Shown piece after piece: positions 9,419 through 17,361 of a stretch of 59,028 nt of DNA. The notes beneath the pieces are model-generated. The model searched no databases. It saw only the letters and a program-made list of their open reading frames with translations, and was not told the origin of the DNA. The first letter of the stretch is position 1. Each line of letters starts with the position of its first letter. The stretch is from positions 1-59,028 of the forward strand of contig NZ_CADIKI010000034.1 of assembly GCF_902859935.1 (NCBI RefSeq), in the 5' to 3' direction. Source of the DNA: Paraburkholderia fynbosensis. Its GTDB lineage: Bacteria > Pseudomonadota > Gammaproteobacteria > Burkholderiales > Burkholderiaceae. A program made the translations under genes and the position numbers.

Positions 9419-10215
9419 TCACGTAACGAGCGGAACCAGATGCGGGTTCGGTCCGGGCGTGGGAGAGACTTCGTAGACGCCGAGCGCAATGGTGATGGTG
9501 CGTGCCTCATCAGACGGCAACACGACGGTCCATCCAAGCCGCGGTGCCGGACCGGCCGCAGCTATGCTGACCGACGGCGCGGGCGCGAGACGCGACGACA
9601 CCTCCATGCGCAGGTGTACGTCGGCCTTCGTGCCCACATACAGGCGGATGAACGCCATCAGCTCGCGATGCAGCCATGCGCCGGGCAGCAGGTCGTGCGC
9701 CTGCTGACCGTCCGAAGGGCACAGCGTCACCCGCACGGCGCGGCTGCGATACGCGAGGCGATTGCCGAGCACATAGCCCCCGCCGGGTCCGCGACGCTGG
9801 CTGTCTTCCGCAGCGCGCCCCGAAGGAAGTCCCCCTGGGGGACCGGCGAGCCTGCCTGACGATGTGAGCGGCTGCGGCTGTCCTGCGCGCCTGAGCGTCG
9901 GCCAGAACTCGTCGACACGCACTTCGACACCGGGCACCGCCAGCGCCACCACACCGGCGAGTCCCTCGGGCGTGCGCGTGCGCTGGACCATCAGACCGAG
10001 CAGCGCGAGCACGCGCGAATCCGGCAAGCCCGACCGGGCAGGCTTGTCGCCCCCACCGAAGCCGGCGAGACACAGCAGGTTGCGCGACTGCGCATCGGTG
10101 CCGCTAGGACGGAAACTTTCCGGGTAACGGTATTTCTTCCAGGCGCGGTACAGCAGCGCGACGTAGCGGTGGTTGAACTGGTCGAGAAACGCCTCAACCG
10201 CCTCGTGCCCCTCCG
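9419..10215 (-). pseudogene. tssG: Type VI secretion baseplate protein TssG, N-terminally truncated
   Basis: About 265 residues of TssG are readable. The region begins at AVEAFLDQFNHRYVALLYRA and continues YRYPESF..GTDA to the typical C-terminal RLGWTVVLPSDEA. TssG is a baseplate wedge component of type VI secretion. The N-terminal portion is missing because the reading frame runs into an IS6 transposase fragment near 10215. The long open frame across the junction is therefore a chimera, not a natural fusion. With the broken tssJ next door, this is what remains of a type VI cluster. Confidence 0.82.
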
Positions 10216-10495
10216 CAACACATACGGCTCGCCGCGCAGCGTCACGAACAGCTCGTCCAGATGCCAGGTGCTGCCCGGCTCGCGCCGCGCCGCTTTCGCG
10301 CACTGGGCGAATCGAGCGCCGAACTTGTCGCACCGGCAACGGATCGTTTCGGACGTGACCACGACACCACGCTCGAGCATCAACTCCTCGATGTCGCGCA
10401 AGCTCAGGCTGAACCGGAAATACCAGCGAACCGCGCAACTGATGATGACCTCAGGGAAGCGGTGGCCGTTGATAAGGCGATTTTGTTTTTTTCAT
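10216..10495 (-). pseudogene. IS6-family transposase, N-terminal fragment
   Basis: Reading leftward from the ATG at 10495, the N-terminal IS6 helix-turn-helix region is recognisable (SLSLRDIEELMLERGVVV..ETIR, then GSTWHLDELFVTLRGEPYVL). One frame change is needed in the first 15 codons. The match ends at GEPYVL near 10216 and continues, in protein terms, in the plus-strand fragment at 8411. It abuts the tssG remnant directly. Confidence 0.78.
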
Positions 10496-10595
10496 TCATT
10501 CTGCCGCCGCCTCCCTACCAACCTGACAGCGCCAGGAACAGTCCTGTGACCTATCAATATCTCTACATTCTCACAAATAAACTGCATGTTTAACT

Positions 10596-11699
10596 GGGCG
10601 GCCTCAAATCTGAAGTGCAACACCGTTTCGTATAAGGTGTTGCGATGCGCGAAAGAACTCAGTACCAGCAACTTCAACCTGAAGAGCGTCTCATCATTGC
10701 AAGCCTGCATCTGCAGGGTTCGGGTATTCGGGCCATGGCCCGGATACTCGGGCGCTCGCCGGCCACCGTTAGCCGTGAACTGACGCGAAACAGCTCTCCT
10801 GCAGGCTACGCATCGGTGCCGGCTGAAGCGCTCAGCGCCGCACGCCGAAGCGCCGGCCGCCGCCGCACAAAGCTTTGCCTGCAAGGTGCCTGCTGGCGTA
10901 TCGTTCTCACCCTGCTCGAATGGAAATGGTCACCCCAGCAGATATCAGGCACACTCAAGCGTATGTATCCGACTGACCCGACCCAGCAGGTTTCGCATGA
11001 AACCATCCACACGGCCATCTACGCTCAGCCGCGCGGCGAACTGCGCCGCCAGCTCATTGCCTGTCTGCGCCATGGTCACAGCACACGCATGCCGCGTACA
11101 CGGGGCACCGACCGGCGCGGACAGATTGCGGACATGGTCAGTATTCATGTGCGGCCGCCGGAAATCGAAGACCGGGTGCTGCCTGGACACTGGGAAGGCG
11201 ACTTCATCAAGGGGGCTGGCAACCAGTCCGCGGTAGGCGTTCTGGTTGAACGGACCAGCCGCCTGGTGCTGCTCGCAAAGATGGAAGGCGCCACCGCAGC
11301 TTCCGCGTTGGCGGGTTTCTCCGCCAAACTCAATCGATTGTCGCGCCACTGCGCCAGAGCTTCACTTGTGACCAGGGCAAAGAAATGTCGCGCCATAAAG
11401 AGCTCGCTGCCGCAACCGGCGTGAACGTGTACTTTTGCGACCCGCACAGTCCCTGGCAACGCGGCACTTGCGAAAACACCAACGGGCTGCTGCGACAGTA
11501 TCTGCCCAAAGGCACAGACCTTTCGGTCTACGGTCAGGACGAACTCGACGCCATCGCCGACAGTCTGAATAGCCGGCCTCGTGCAACTCACAACTTCCAT
11601 TCACCCTTCAAGGTGTTCGCCGCGACCCTCGCATCAGCAAGCCAACCTCAAGGCTCTAAACATTAATCCCGCTGTTGCGCTTCACCCTTGAAACCGCCC
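10596..11699 (+). mobile_element. IS30-family insertion sequence, full length (about 1.1 kb)
   Basis: The ends are imperfect inverted repeats. The left end reads GGGCGGCCTCAAATCTGAAG. The right end, read on the other strand, starts GGGCGGTTTCAAGGGTGAAG, and both continue into a GCAACA stretch. The element lies between the IS6 remnant and the membrane-protein gene that begins 40 bp after its right end. No clear target duplication was seen. A second, truncated copy lies at 57043-57535 on the minus strand. Confidence 0.85.
10645..11666 (+). pseudogene. IS30-family transposase with one-base deletion
   Basis: The N-terminal helix-turn-helix (IRAMARILGRSPATVSRELT), the central region and the DDE domain (HWEGDFIKG, later HSPWQRGTCEN and NSRPR) are typical of IS30 transposases. 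The frame breaks near 11334. The second copy in this window (about 57408) has AATTCG where this copy has AATCG, so one T is missing. The C-terminal third is open in the shifted frame from 11385 to 11666. This copy should not make active transposase. Confidence 0.85.
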
Positions 11700-11738
11700 T
11701 TCATAAAAAATGCACTGCTTATCATATATCGAAACAAA

Positions 11739-13028
11739 ATGTCAAATCAAACTGAACGAAATTGGATGGTGCGGTCCGCGTTCTGGGCAAAACGGTATGC
11801 CAGGAATAATCCGATCGCCTCACTGGGCTTGCTCAGCGGGATAGTGGGCGGCGGAACGCTTTTCTGGTATTACATGCTGCTTGGCCAGATGCCAGATTTC
11901 ACCCTCGCGCAAACAACAGGGCTTTTCTCTGCAGCATTCCTCGCCGGGGTTATCGTTATCGGTACCCTTGCGTTGACCTGCGTGGCGCCTGCCGCCTCTG
12001 CAAGATATGCACTGGATGCAATGCTTCCGGAAAACCCGACTTCCTCGCATTTCTGGTTGTCTGGCGAGGCGAGAGCAGAACAGGCAGCGAAAGTGACGTC
12101 GCGAATGCGGGCTGAACTGCTGAGAGGAGACTTTGTAGTTGAACTCAGCACGCTTTCAGTACTGGCGTGGAGCGGCATCGGACTCCGATCTCTTGCGGAT
12201 TTTTTCTGGCCGAGTGACCCGGAACTCGTGATGGCGATTTACGCAGTGGCGGTGTCTGCCCTGCTCGCCGTGGTATTCGCAGGCGCCCATTTGCGCACCA
12301 AGCCCAGGATCGCACTTCGAATGCTCGTCGTATTCGGGGTCTGCGCCATTGCGACGTTGTTTCTCCTTCATAAAGCCGGACTTGATTCAGCGACTCCGCT
12401 GCTTTCGTTCAGTCTTCTAGGAGGTACGATTCCTGACATTGCTGGACCCTCCCTATCCGGACACTTCCTGCGTGTCCACGTTTATGTGCTCGCTCTTTCG
12501 CTTGCTGCCATGGCAACGGGGATTCTTTCATACGCTGCAATCGTGGCTGAGCGTCGCCGTATACGGCGCGATACTATTTCAGGGCCGCTGCGCCCCAAAC
12601 TGCCCCCCTCAATGTTCAACATACGCCTGTGGTTGACACTGATCTACGTCGCCCTCAGTTTCTCTCCGTTGATGCTCGCACTTGAATTTGCGAAGCTGAA
12701 TGGACCGGCGCACGCGATCCGAACGCTGGGCACGATAGTCCTGTACCTCGCGGTCTTCAATCTTGCTTTTTTCTCAATGGCAAGCATGAAGCGTGATTTC
12801 TTCAAGACGTGTCTGATCGCCGTCGGATTCCTTGCAGTTACGGTGTTGGTACCCACGCAACGTCCAACGGTCATTCCGAAGGGTGTCGTGTTTGCACTGG
12901 GATTAGGCAATTTCCACTCCTCCGCGATTCTGCTGTCCTCCCTCCAGTGCCCCCGCCTTGCCATGTACGGAATCGAATGCGAAGCCAAAAAGGACGATGC
13001 CATCGTCGTGACAAACGTCAACGTCTGA
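11739..13028 (+). CDS. Unrecognised polytopic membrane protein, probably frameshifted near its end
   Basis: About 430 residues from the ATG at 11739 show roughly nine or ten hydrophobic segments. There is a soluble loop after the second segment (SGEARAEQAAK..RMRAELLRGD) and an Arg-rich cytoplasmic loop in the middle. I recognise no family. The frame stops at 13028, but shifting by one base there gives a smooth continuation (..TNVNV then LNRLGSTATLEL) that stays open to 13450, so the native protein may be about 570 residues. GC content is lower than in the flanks, suggesting transfer. The IS30 element ends 40 bp upstream and may supply or disrupt its promoter. No strong ribosome-binding site is visible. 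Confidence 0.55.
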   Translation: MSNQTERNWMVRSAFWAKRYARNNPIASLGLLSGIVGGGTLFWYYMLLGQMPDFTLAQTTGLFSAAFLAGVIVIGTLALTCVAPAASARYALDAMLPENPTSSHFWLSGEARAEQAAKVTSRMRAELLRGDFVVELSTLSVLAWSGIGLRSLADFFWPSDPELVMAIYAVAVSALLAVVFAGAHLRTKPRIALRMLVVFGVCAIATLFLLHKAGLDSATPLLSFSLLGGTIPDIAGPSLSGHFLRVHVYVLALSLAAMATGILSYAAIVAERRRIRRDTISGPLRPKLPPSMFNIRLWLTLIYVALSFSPLMLALEFAKLNGPAHAIRTLGTIVLYLAVFNLAFFSMASMKRDFFKTCLIAVGFLAVTVLVPTQRPTVIPKGVVFALGLGNFHSSAILLSSLQCPRLAMYGIECEAKKDDAIVVTNVNV

Positions 13029-13450
13029 ACCGGCTGGGATCGACAGCCACACTGGAACTCCAGATCCGGCGTCAAGGACCCGACATCGACAAGGCGCTGA
13101 ACACCGCAGGACTTGCAGTTTCCGCCGACCTGCCGGATCCTCCCGCGACCCTCAGCCAGAAACCGGTTCTCCTGACCCGGGAGCAATCGGTTCGTGACTT
13201 TACAAACGGAGATCCGAAGCAGCGTATCATCGCTGCGCGGCAGTGTGACGATTCAATCGCCAGCTGGTTACAGTCGCCCTGGGAAGCCGGCAAGACCCGG
13301 CTCGCGAGCCGGAACAGGTATGTCCGCCTATGGTGCGTGACGGTCAATATACCCGCGGATCAACTGCTTGACTTCGACAAGGACGGTATCCGTTCATACA
13401 AGGATGGCTACTCCGAATTTACCGGGACGCGACCCGCTACAAAGACCTGA
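13029..13450 (+). pseudogene. Probable C-terminal domain of the preceding membrane protein in a shifted frame
   Basis: This frame, open to 13450, encodes about 140 residues of soluble-looking sequence (LELQIRRQGPDIDKALNTAG, then a WLQSPWEAGK region and a Tyr-rich end) with no start codon of its own. It joins the upstream membrane protein at position about 13027. I do not recognise the domain. Confidence 0.4.
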
Positions 13451-13709
13451 GCCTATTCCCACGTCAATGCCAACATAAGGCGGGGCGACACGGAAAGTAG
13501 TTCGGAACGCGAATCGGCGCAGGATGCGCGGATTGCATCGGCTCCCCCGGCAATCCGGGATCAGACCCGGGCCGCCAGCGTCATTCGCTGCGGATAAACC
13601 ACGCGAAACGTGTTGCAAGGCTTAACCAGCACGCCCTGCCATGCTCCTTTTGCGGACGGCCCCCGGATCTTGCGCGTGCCGTAGAATGCAACGGACTGGA
13701 AACCATTCT

Positions 13710-14187
13710 ATGGCACCGACTCCAAAGCCCCGCAAGTCGAGACAATCTGGCGGCAGACCACCGATGACGCGGGACATGTTACTGCCGCTCCCGGCGACGA
13801 TCTCGCGTCACCGTTCACTCGAGCACCATGTGGCGCTCGCCGCGTTGCGCGCGGGAAACTGCAATATCGAACTGATCGGTCGGCTATTCAGGCCCGTGTA
13901 CCTCGCCTATTTCGTTCACGAAACGTTGACTGGCCGTCGCTCCCTCGAGCCTTTCCGGATTTCCGAGGCGGCGCTGCACACGGTCGCCGCGCGCATCAAG
14001 GCCGCAGGTGACTGGTCCGCTGCCTGAAACTGACGGGCGAGCCCTTGAATGCGTTCTGTCGCTGCACGACGAACAGCTCTGGACGCTCCCCTCGCATCGG
14101 ATCGCACAGGCCGATGAACGGTTGAACATTTTTCTTGTCACCGACGCGCTGTCGCCGATTGCGCCGGACGACGATCACGACACCTGA
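13710..14187 (+). pseudogene. Small plasmid/island-type regulator, frameshifted
   Basis: The protein from the ATG at 13710 starts MAPTPKPRKSRQSGGRPPMT and continues with ISRHRSLEHHVALAALRAG. This pattern is typical of small proteins of Burkholderiaceae plasmids and genomic islands, often annotated as Fis-family regulators. The frame closes at 14027, but the alternative frame continues naturally (PETDGRALECVLSLHDEQLW) to a stop at 14187. A single indel near 14010 therefore splits the gene. The intact protein would have about 158 residues. Its DNA-binding role is inferred from annotation habit, not shown here. Confidence 0.55.
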
Positions 14188-14444
14188 ATCGCGGGGTCCC
14201 CGACGCACACGTCGGGCCATACATAGCCTGACATACAGGAAGAACTCGCACGGCGCCGCTCCTTGCACAACGACCTGGCTGGTATATCGAGCACCTTGCC
14301 AGACCGATCCGGGACGTTCGCCGACCATTCAGAAGTCCCCATCTCTCTGCATTCACCGGGATCCGGTGGCCCCATCGCCAATCGTCACGCCAGTTGCTGA
14401 TAAAACCAGTCGCACAGAAAATATCCGTCGGAGCGCGGCTCATC

Positions 14445-14636
14445 ATGGAATACCGGGTCAGTTATGAGCACAGTCTGGCAAGCGCCCCCAATGACTTTAT
14501 CGCGCGCATCGCCTCGCAACTGGTCGACAACGTCCCCCCAAACATCCCGCGTGCCGTGCTCCCCGAGTTCATCACAGACCTGATCCTCAAACGATCACCC
14601 CAGATCGGCAGGATCCATAACCTGCGAATCCTGTAG
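14445..14636 (+). CDS. Small hypothetical protein
   Basis: A 63-residue frame from the ATG at 14445 encodes MEYRVSYEHSLASAPNDFIA and a hydrophobic, Pro-containing C-terminus. GGAGCG lies about 10 bp upstream. There is no family recognition. It is the only candidate between the broken small regulator and the SET-domain gene. Confidence 0.35.
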   Translation: MEYRVSYEHSLASAPNDFIARIASQLVDNVPPNIPRAVLPEFITDLILKRSPQIGRIHNLRIL

Positions 14637-14814
14637 CGCTTTCCGGCCAGAAGCAACCGCGGCGCAGCGCGGGTCATGCTACACAGCTGTTTCCCCTACC
14701 GTCGCCGGCGTTGACCCAGATAACGCGCGGCACCGGTTGCAATGGAAATTTCGGTCGTGCAATCTATGCTCATTCCCTTGATCCATTACTTGGACCCTCG
14801 CAACCGTATCGACG

Positions 14815-15330
14815 ATGCCGCTGATGAACGCCCTTGATATCTTCCCGTTGAAACCTGCCAGTATCCTGCGTCATCGCCGCCGGATTACTGTGCGGCGGTC
14901 GACCATTCACGGCAAAGGGGTGTTCGCGACGTGCGCGCTTGTAGCCGGCGAACTCATCTGTGAGTACCTGGGCGAACGGATCTCGTGGGACGAGGCCGTG
15001 CGCCGCCACCCGCGTGATCCGGCACAGCCGGATCACACTTTCTACTTCGACGTCGGCAACGGTACCGTCATCGATGGGGCAATCGGCGGTAACAGTGCCA
15101 GATGGATCAACCACGCATGTCGCCCCAACTGCGAAGCCGAGGACTGCGAGGGCCGCATCTTCATTCGCACCGTGAGCCCGGTACAGGCCGGCGAAGAACT
15201 GAGCATCGACTACGCGCTCTTCGCGGAAGGACGGCACACCCGTTTGCTTCGCGAGCAGTACGCCTGCCACTGCGGCGCGCTAGACTGCCGGGGAACCATG
15301 CTGGCCAGACGGGGAAGGCGGCCATGTTAG
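14815..15330 (+). CDS. SET-domain protein-lysine methyltransferase
   Basis: This 171-residue protein is almost entirely a SET domain. It shows the N-terminal RSTIHGKGVFA motif, the cofactor/pseudoknot motif NSARWINHACRPNC (93-106), GEELSIDY (126-133) with the catalytic Tyr, and a post-SET zinc cluster of Cys151, Cys153 and Cys158. All the hallmark residues for S-adenosylmethionine-dependent lysine methylation are present. The substrate in bacteria is unknown; a nucleoid or host-chromatin protein is possible. It sits in the plasmid-like block next to DUF932, ParB-like and tra genes, which suggests it travels with that element. SET genes are uncommon in such settings. Confidence 0.88.
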   Translation: MPLMNALDIFPLKPASILRHRRRITVRRSTIHGKGVFATCALVAGELICEYLGERISWDEAVRRHPRDPAQPDHTFYFDVGNGTVIDGAIGGNSARWINHACRPNCEAEDCEGRIFIRTVSPVQAGEELSIDYALFAEGRHTRLLREQYACHCGALDCRGTMLARRGRRPC

Positions 15331-15379
15331 CCTCACATGAGCAGTCAGCGAGGGATCTCCCGCCTGCTCACTTCACTGT

Positions 15380-15664
15380 TCAGGCCACCACTTCGCAGAC
15401 GCCCCAGCGCGTCTCGATGATTGCACCCACCCGCACGGCCTGCGCGCCCACCGATCGCGCGCGAAATGTCACGGTGGCGCCCTGCGCATGCGCGAAGGGT
15501 CCAATCGCGACCACCACGAGTTCGTGGTCCCGGAAGCTGATGTGCGACCCGGCGAACGCGCTGGTCCGTGAACGCCCGGGTACGCGGTCACGTAGCTTCG
15601 AGGCAGCATCGCGGTCGTTCATGCTCAAACCCGCGAGCAGTTCAACATCGGCTGGCAAAGGCAT
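15380..15664 (-). CDS. Small hypothetical protein
   Basis: A 94-residue frame starts at the ATG at 15664. The C-terminal half has alternating hydrophobic strands (ISFRDHELVVVAIGPFAHAQ, then VRVGAIIETRWG), suggesting a small beta-rich fold. No family was recognised and the ribosome-binding site is weak. It converges on the SET gene, with 49 bp between stops. Confidence 0.45.
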   Translation of the reverse strand: MPLPADVELLAGLSMNDRDAASKLRDRVPGRSRTSAFAGSHISFRDHELVVVAIGPFAHAQGATVTFRARSVGAQAVRVGAIIETRWGVCEVVA

Positions 15665-16087
15665 CGGTCATAACGGTCTGTTCTCCAGTCCGGCATTCTA
15701 GCAACGATGTGGGCGATCCCGGCTCTGCCGCCATGTACCCGGTGCGAGCACAGGCTGTCCGTCGCACATACCTTGAAGGCCTCGCCGCACGTGGCACGTC
15801 CAGCCTGACGTCGCCACAGCCGCCATGGCGTTGTCCTCAACGGCCAGTGCCAGTGGTTCGGTGCAGCAGGCTGTGTCATGACAGTCCTGAAACCCTCTCC
15901 GGGCGCCCCCACGCTGCGCTGCGGGCGGGCTTTCGTGCTTCGCACCGGGCCGCCGGCGGCGTCCCGGCCCTCCCGGGCTTCAATCCCTGGCGCAAAACCT
16001 CAACCTCCGACACCTAACACCCGCACCTTTACCCCCCAGTCAGGTGAAGGCCGCAGGCGGCCTCCACGATCGCGCTCGCCGCGCGGC

Positions 16088-16324
16088 GGCTCATCCCGGT
16101 CAAACCCGGCGCTTCGCAGGGGCCTGCCCCTGAGTTCCCGCCCGACACCCGCGACCGTAGCCGATGGCCGCCCGGTCTCAAGGGGCGAGGGACCGTGTTG
16201 CCCGCACCCCTCCCTCGCCTTTTTTCCTTGACACCGGGCGGCCATCGGCTCCCTGAGTCGCACGGGCGCGAACTCAGGGGACTGGCGGCAGCACTGCCAA
16301 CCCCGGGTTCCACCGGGACGAGCC
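16088..16324. repeat. Giant imperfect inverted repeat (arms about 100 bp)
   Basis: The left arm (about 16088-16191) and the right arm (about 16211-16324) are imperfect reverse complements. Matching blocks from outside to inside are GGCTCATCCCGGT with its partner near 16312-16324, CCCCTGAGTTC with GAACTCAGGGG near 16271, AGCCGATGGCCGCCCGGT with ACCGGGCGGCCATCGGCT (16233-16250), and GGCGAGGGA with TCCCTCGCC (16211-16219). The loop is about 19 bp. The repeat lies just before the DUF932/ParB-like genes. It could be a cruciform-forming replication or transfer site, or a strong transcription barrier. Confidence 0.75.
16183..16226 (+). terminator. Rho-independent terminator inside the giant inverted repeat
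   Basis: The innermost part, GGGCGAGGGA ... TCCCTCGCC, is followed at once by a run of six T on the plus strand (16220-16225). It would stop transcription entering the DUF932 operon from the left. Confidence 0.6.
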
Positions 16325-16402
16325 CAACCCCTACGAGGCGGGCGGAATCTTGGGGCCCGGTCAGCGCAACACCCCTCAACCATTTTTGCTGTGGAGAGTG
16401 TC

Positions 16403-17236
16403 ATGCAACTCGCTTCCTCCTTCCGTTACGGTTCCCCGATGCTCCGCTCCGACTCGCCGCTGTCGGACGACCAGATCCGCCGTGTTGCCCCTTCGATCTT
16501 CGCGGACAGCAAGCACGAAAGCCGCTCCGAACGCTACACCTACATTCCCACCATCGATGTGCTGCGCGGCCTGCGCAACGAAGGCTTCCAGCCATTCATG
16601 GTCTGCCAGACCCGCGTACGCGATCAGGATAAGCGCGAATTCACGAAGCATCTGATCCGCATGCGCCCCGCCAGCGACATTACCGGCGAGGACGTCAACG
16701 AAATCATCCTCCTCAATTCGCACGACGGCTCCAGCGGGTTCCAGTTACTCGGTGGCGTCTATCGCTTCGTCTGCCAGAACGGCATGGTTGCGGGTGAAAC
16801 CGTCGGTGAGGTCCGCGTCCCCCACAGGGGCAACATCGTGCAGAACGTCATTAACGGCGCGTTTGACGTGCTCGACGGCTTTGACCTGATCCGCGAACAG
16901 AAAGACGGCATGAAGGCCCTCACGCTCGAGCGCGACGAGCAGCACGCGTTTGCGCGCTCGGCGCTCGCGCTGCGTTACGAACCGACCGACGTCGAAGCGC
17001 CCGCACCTGTCACCGACCGCCAACTGCTCGCCCCGCGCCGCTTCGAGGATCGGCGCGACGATCTCTGGACGGTATTTCAAAGGGTCCAGGAAAACCTCAC
17101 CAAGGGAGGGCTGCATGGACGCTCGCGCAGCGGACGCTCCATGTCCACCCGTCCCATCACCGGCATTGACCAGAACGTGAAGCTCAACCGCGCGCTGTGG
17201 ATGCTCGCTGAAGCAATGCGCCAGATGAAGGCGTAA
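16403..17236 (+). CDS. DUF932 protein (phage/plasmid-associated)
   Basis: About 277 residues from MQLASSFRYGSPMLRSDSPL are typical of the DUF932 family found on plasmids, integrative elements and phages. Family core stretches include YIPTIDVLRGLRNEGFQPF, HLIRMRP and VYRFVCQNGMVAG. The molecular function is unknown. An in-frame ATG lies four codons upstream (16391), but the one at 16403 fits family starts better. The gene leads a plus-strand set with the ParB-like gene 125 bp downstream. Confidence 0.85.
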   Translation: MQLASSFRYGSPMLRSDSPLSDDQIRRVAPSIFADSKHESRSERYTYIPTIDVLRGLRNEGFQPFMVCQTRVRDQDKREFTKHLIRMRPASDITGEDVNEIILLNSHDGSSGFQLLGGVYRFVCQNGMVAGETVGEVRVPHRGNIVQNVINGAFDVLDGFDLIREQKDGMKALTLERDEQHAFARSALALRYEPTDVEAPAPVTDRQLLAPRRFEDRRDDLWTVFQRVQENLTKGGLHGRSRSGRSMSTRPITGIDQNVKLNRALWMLAEAMRQMKA

Positions 17237-17278
17237 GCACCGCAGGGGCGGCCTCCCTACGCTGTCCCTTCCATTCGA

Positions 17279-17307
17279 TCAGGACTCCTCTCCGGGTCAA
17301 GTCCTGA
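17279..17307. promoter_or_regulatory. TCAGGACT inverted repeat between DUF932 and ParB-like gene
   Basis: TCAGGACT at 17279-17286 and AGTCCTGA at 17300-17307 are exact complements separated by 13 bp. No T-run follows, so this is more likely an operator or attenuator hairpin than a terminator. A ParB-like protein binding its own upstream region is one possibility. Confidence 0.35.
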
Positions 17308-17361
17308 CGTATCCGGCAGTACCCGACCCGGCACCTTCTTTCCGACCTTCTGGAGTCAGTC

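Noticed and set aside
9419..10438. 339-codon frame joining IS6-like sequence to TssG as a fusion protein
   Set aside because: The N-terminal part is the wrong frame of the IS6 fragment; only the part after about 10215 is TssG. It is a junction artefact.
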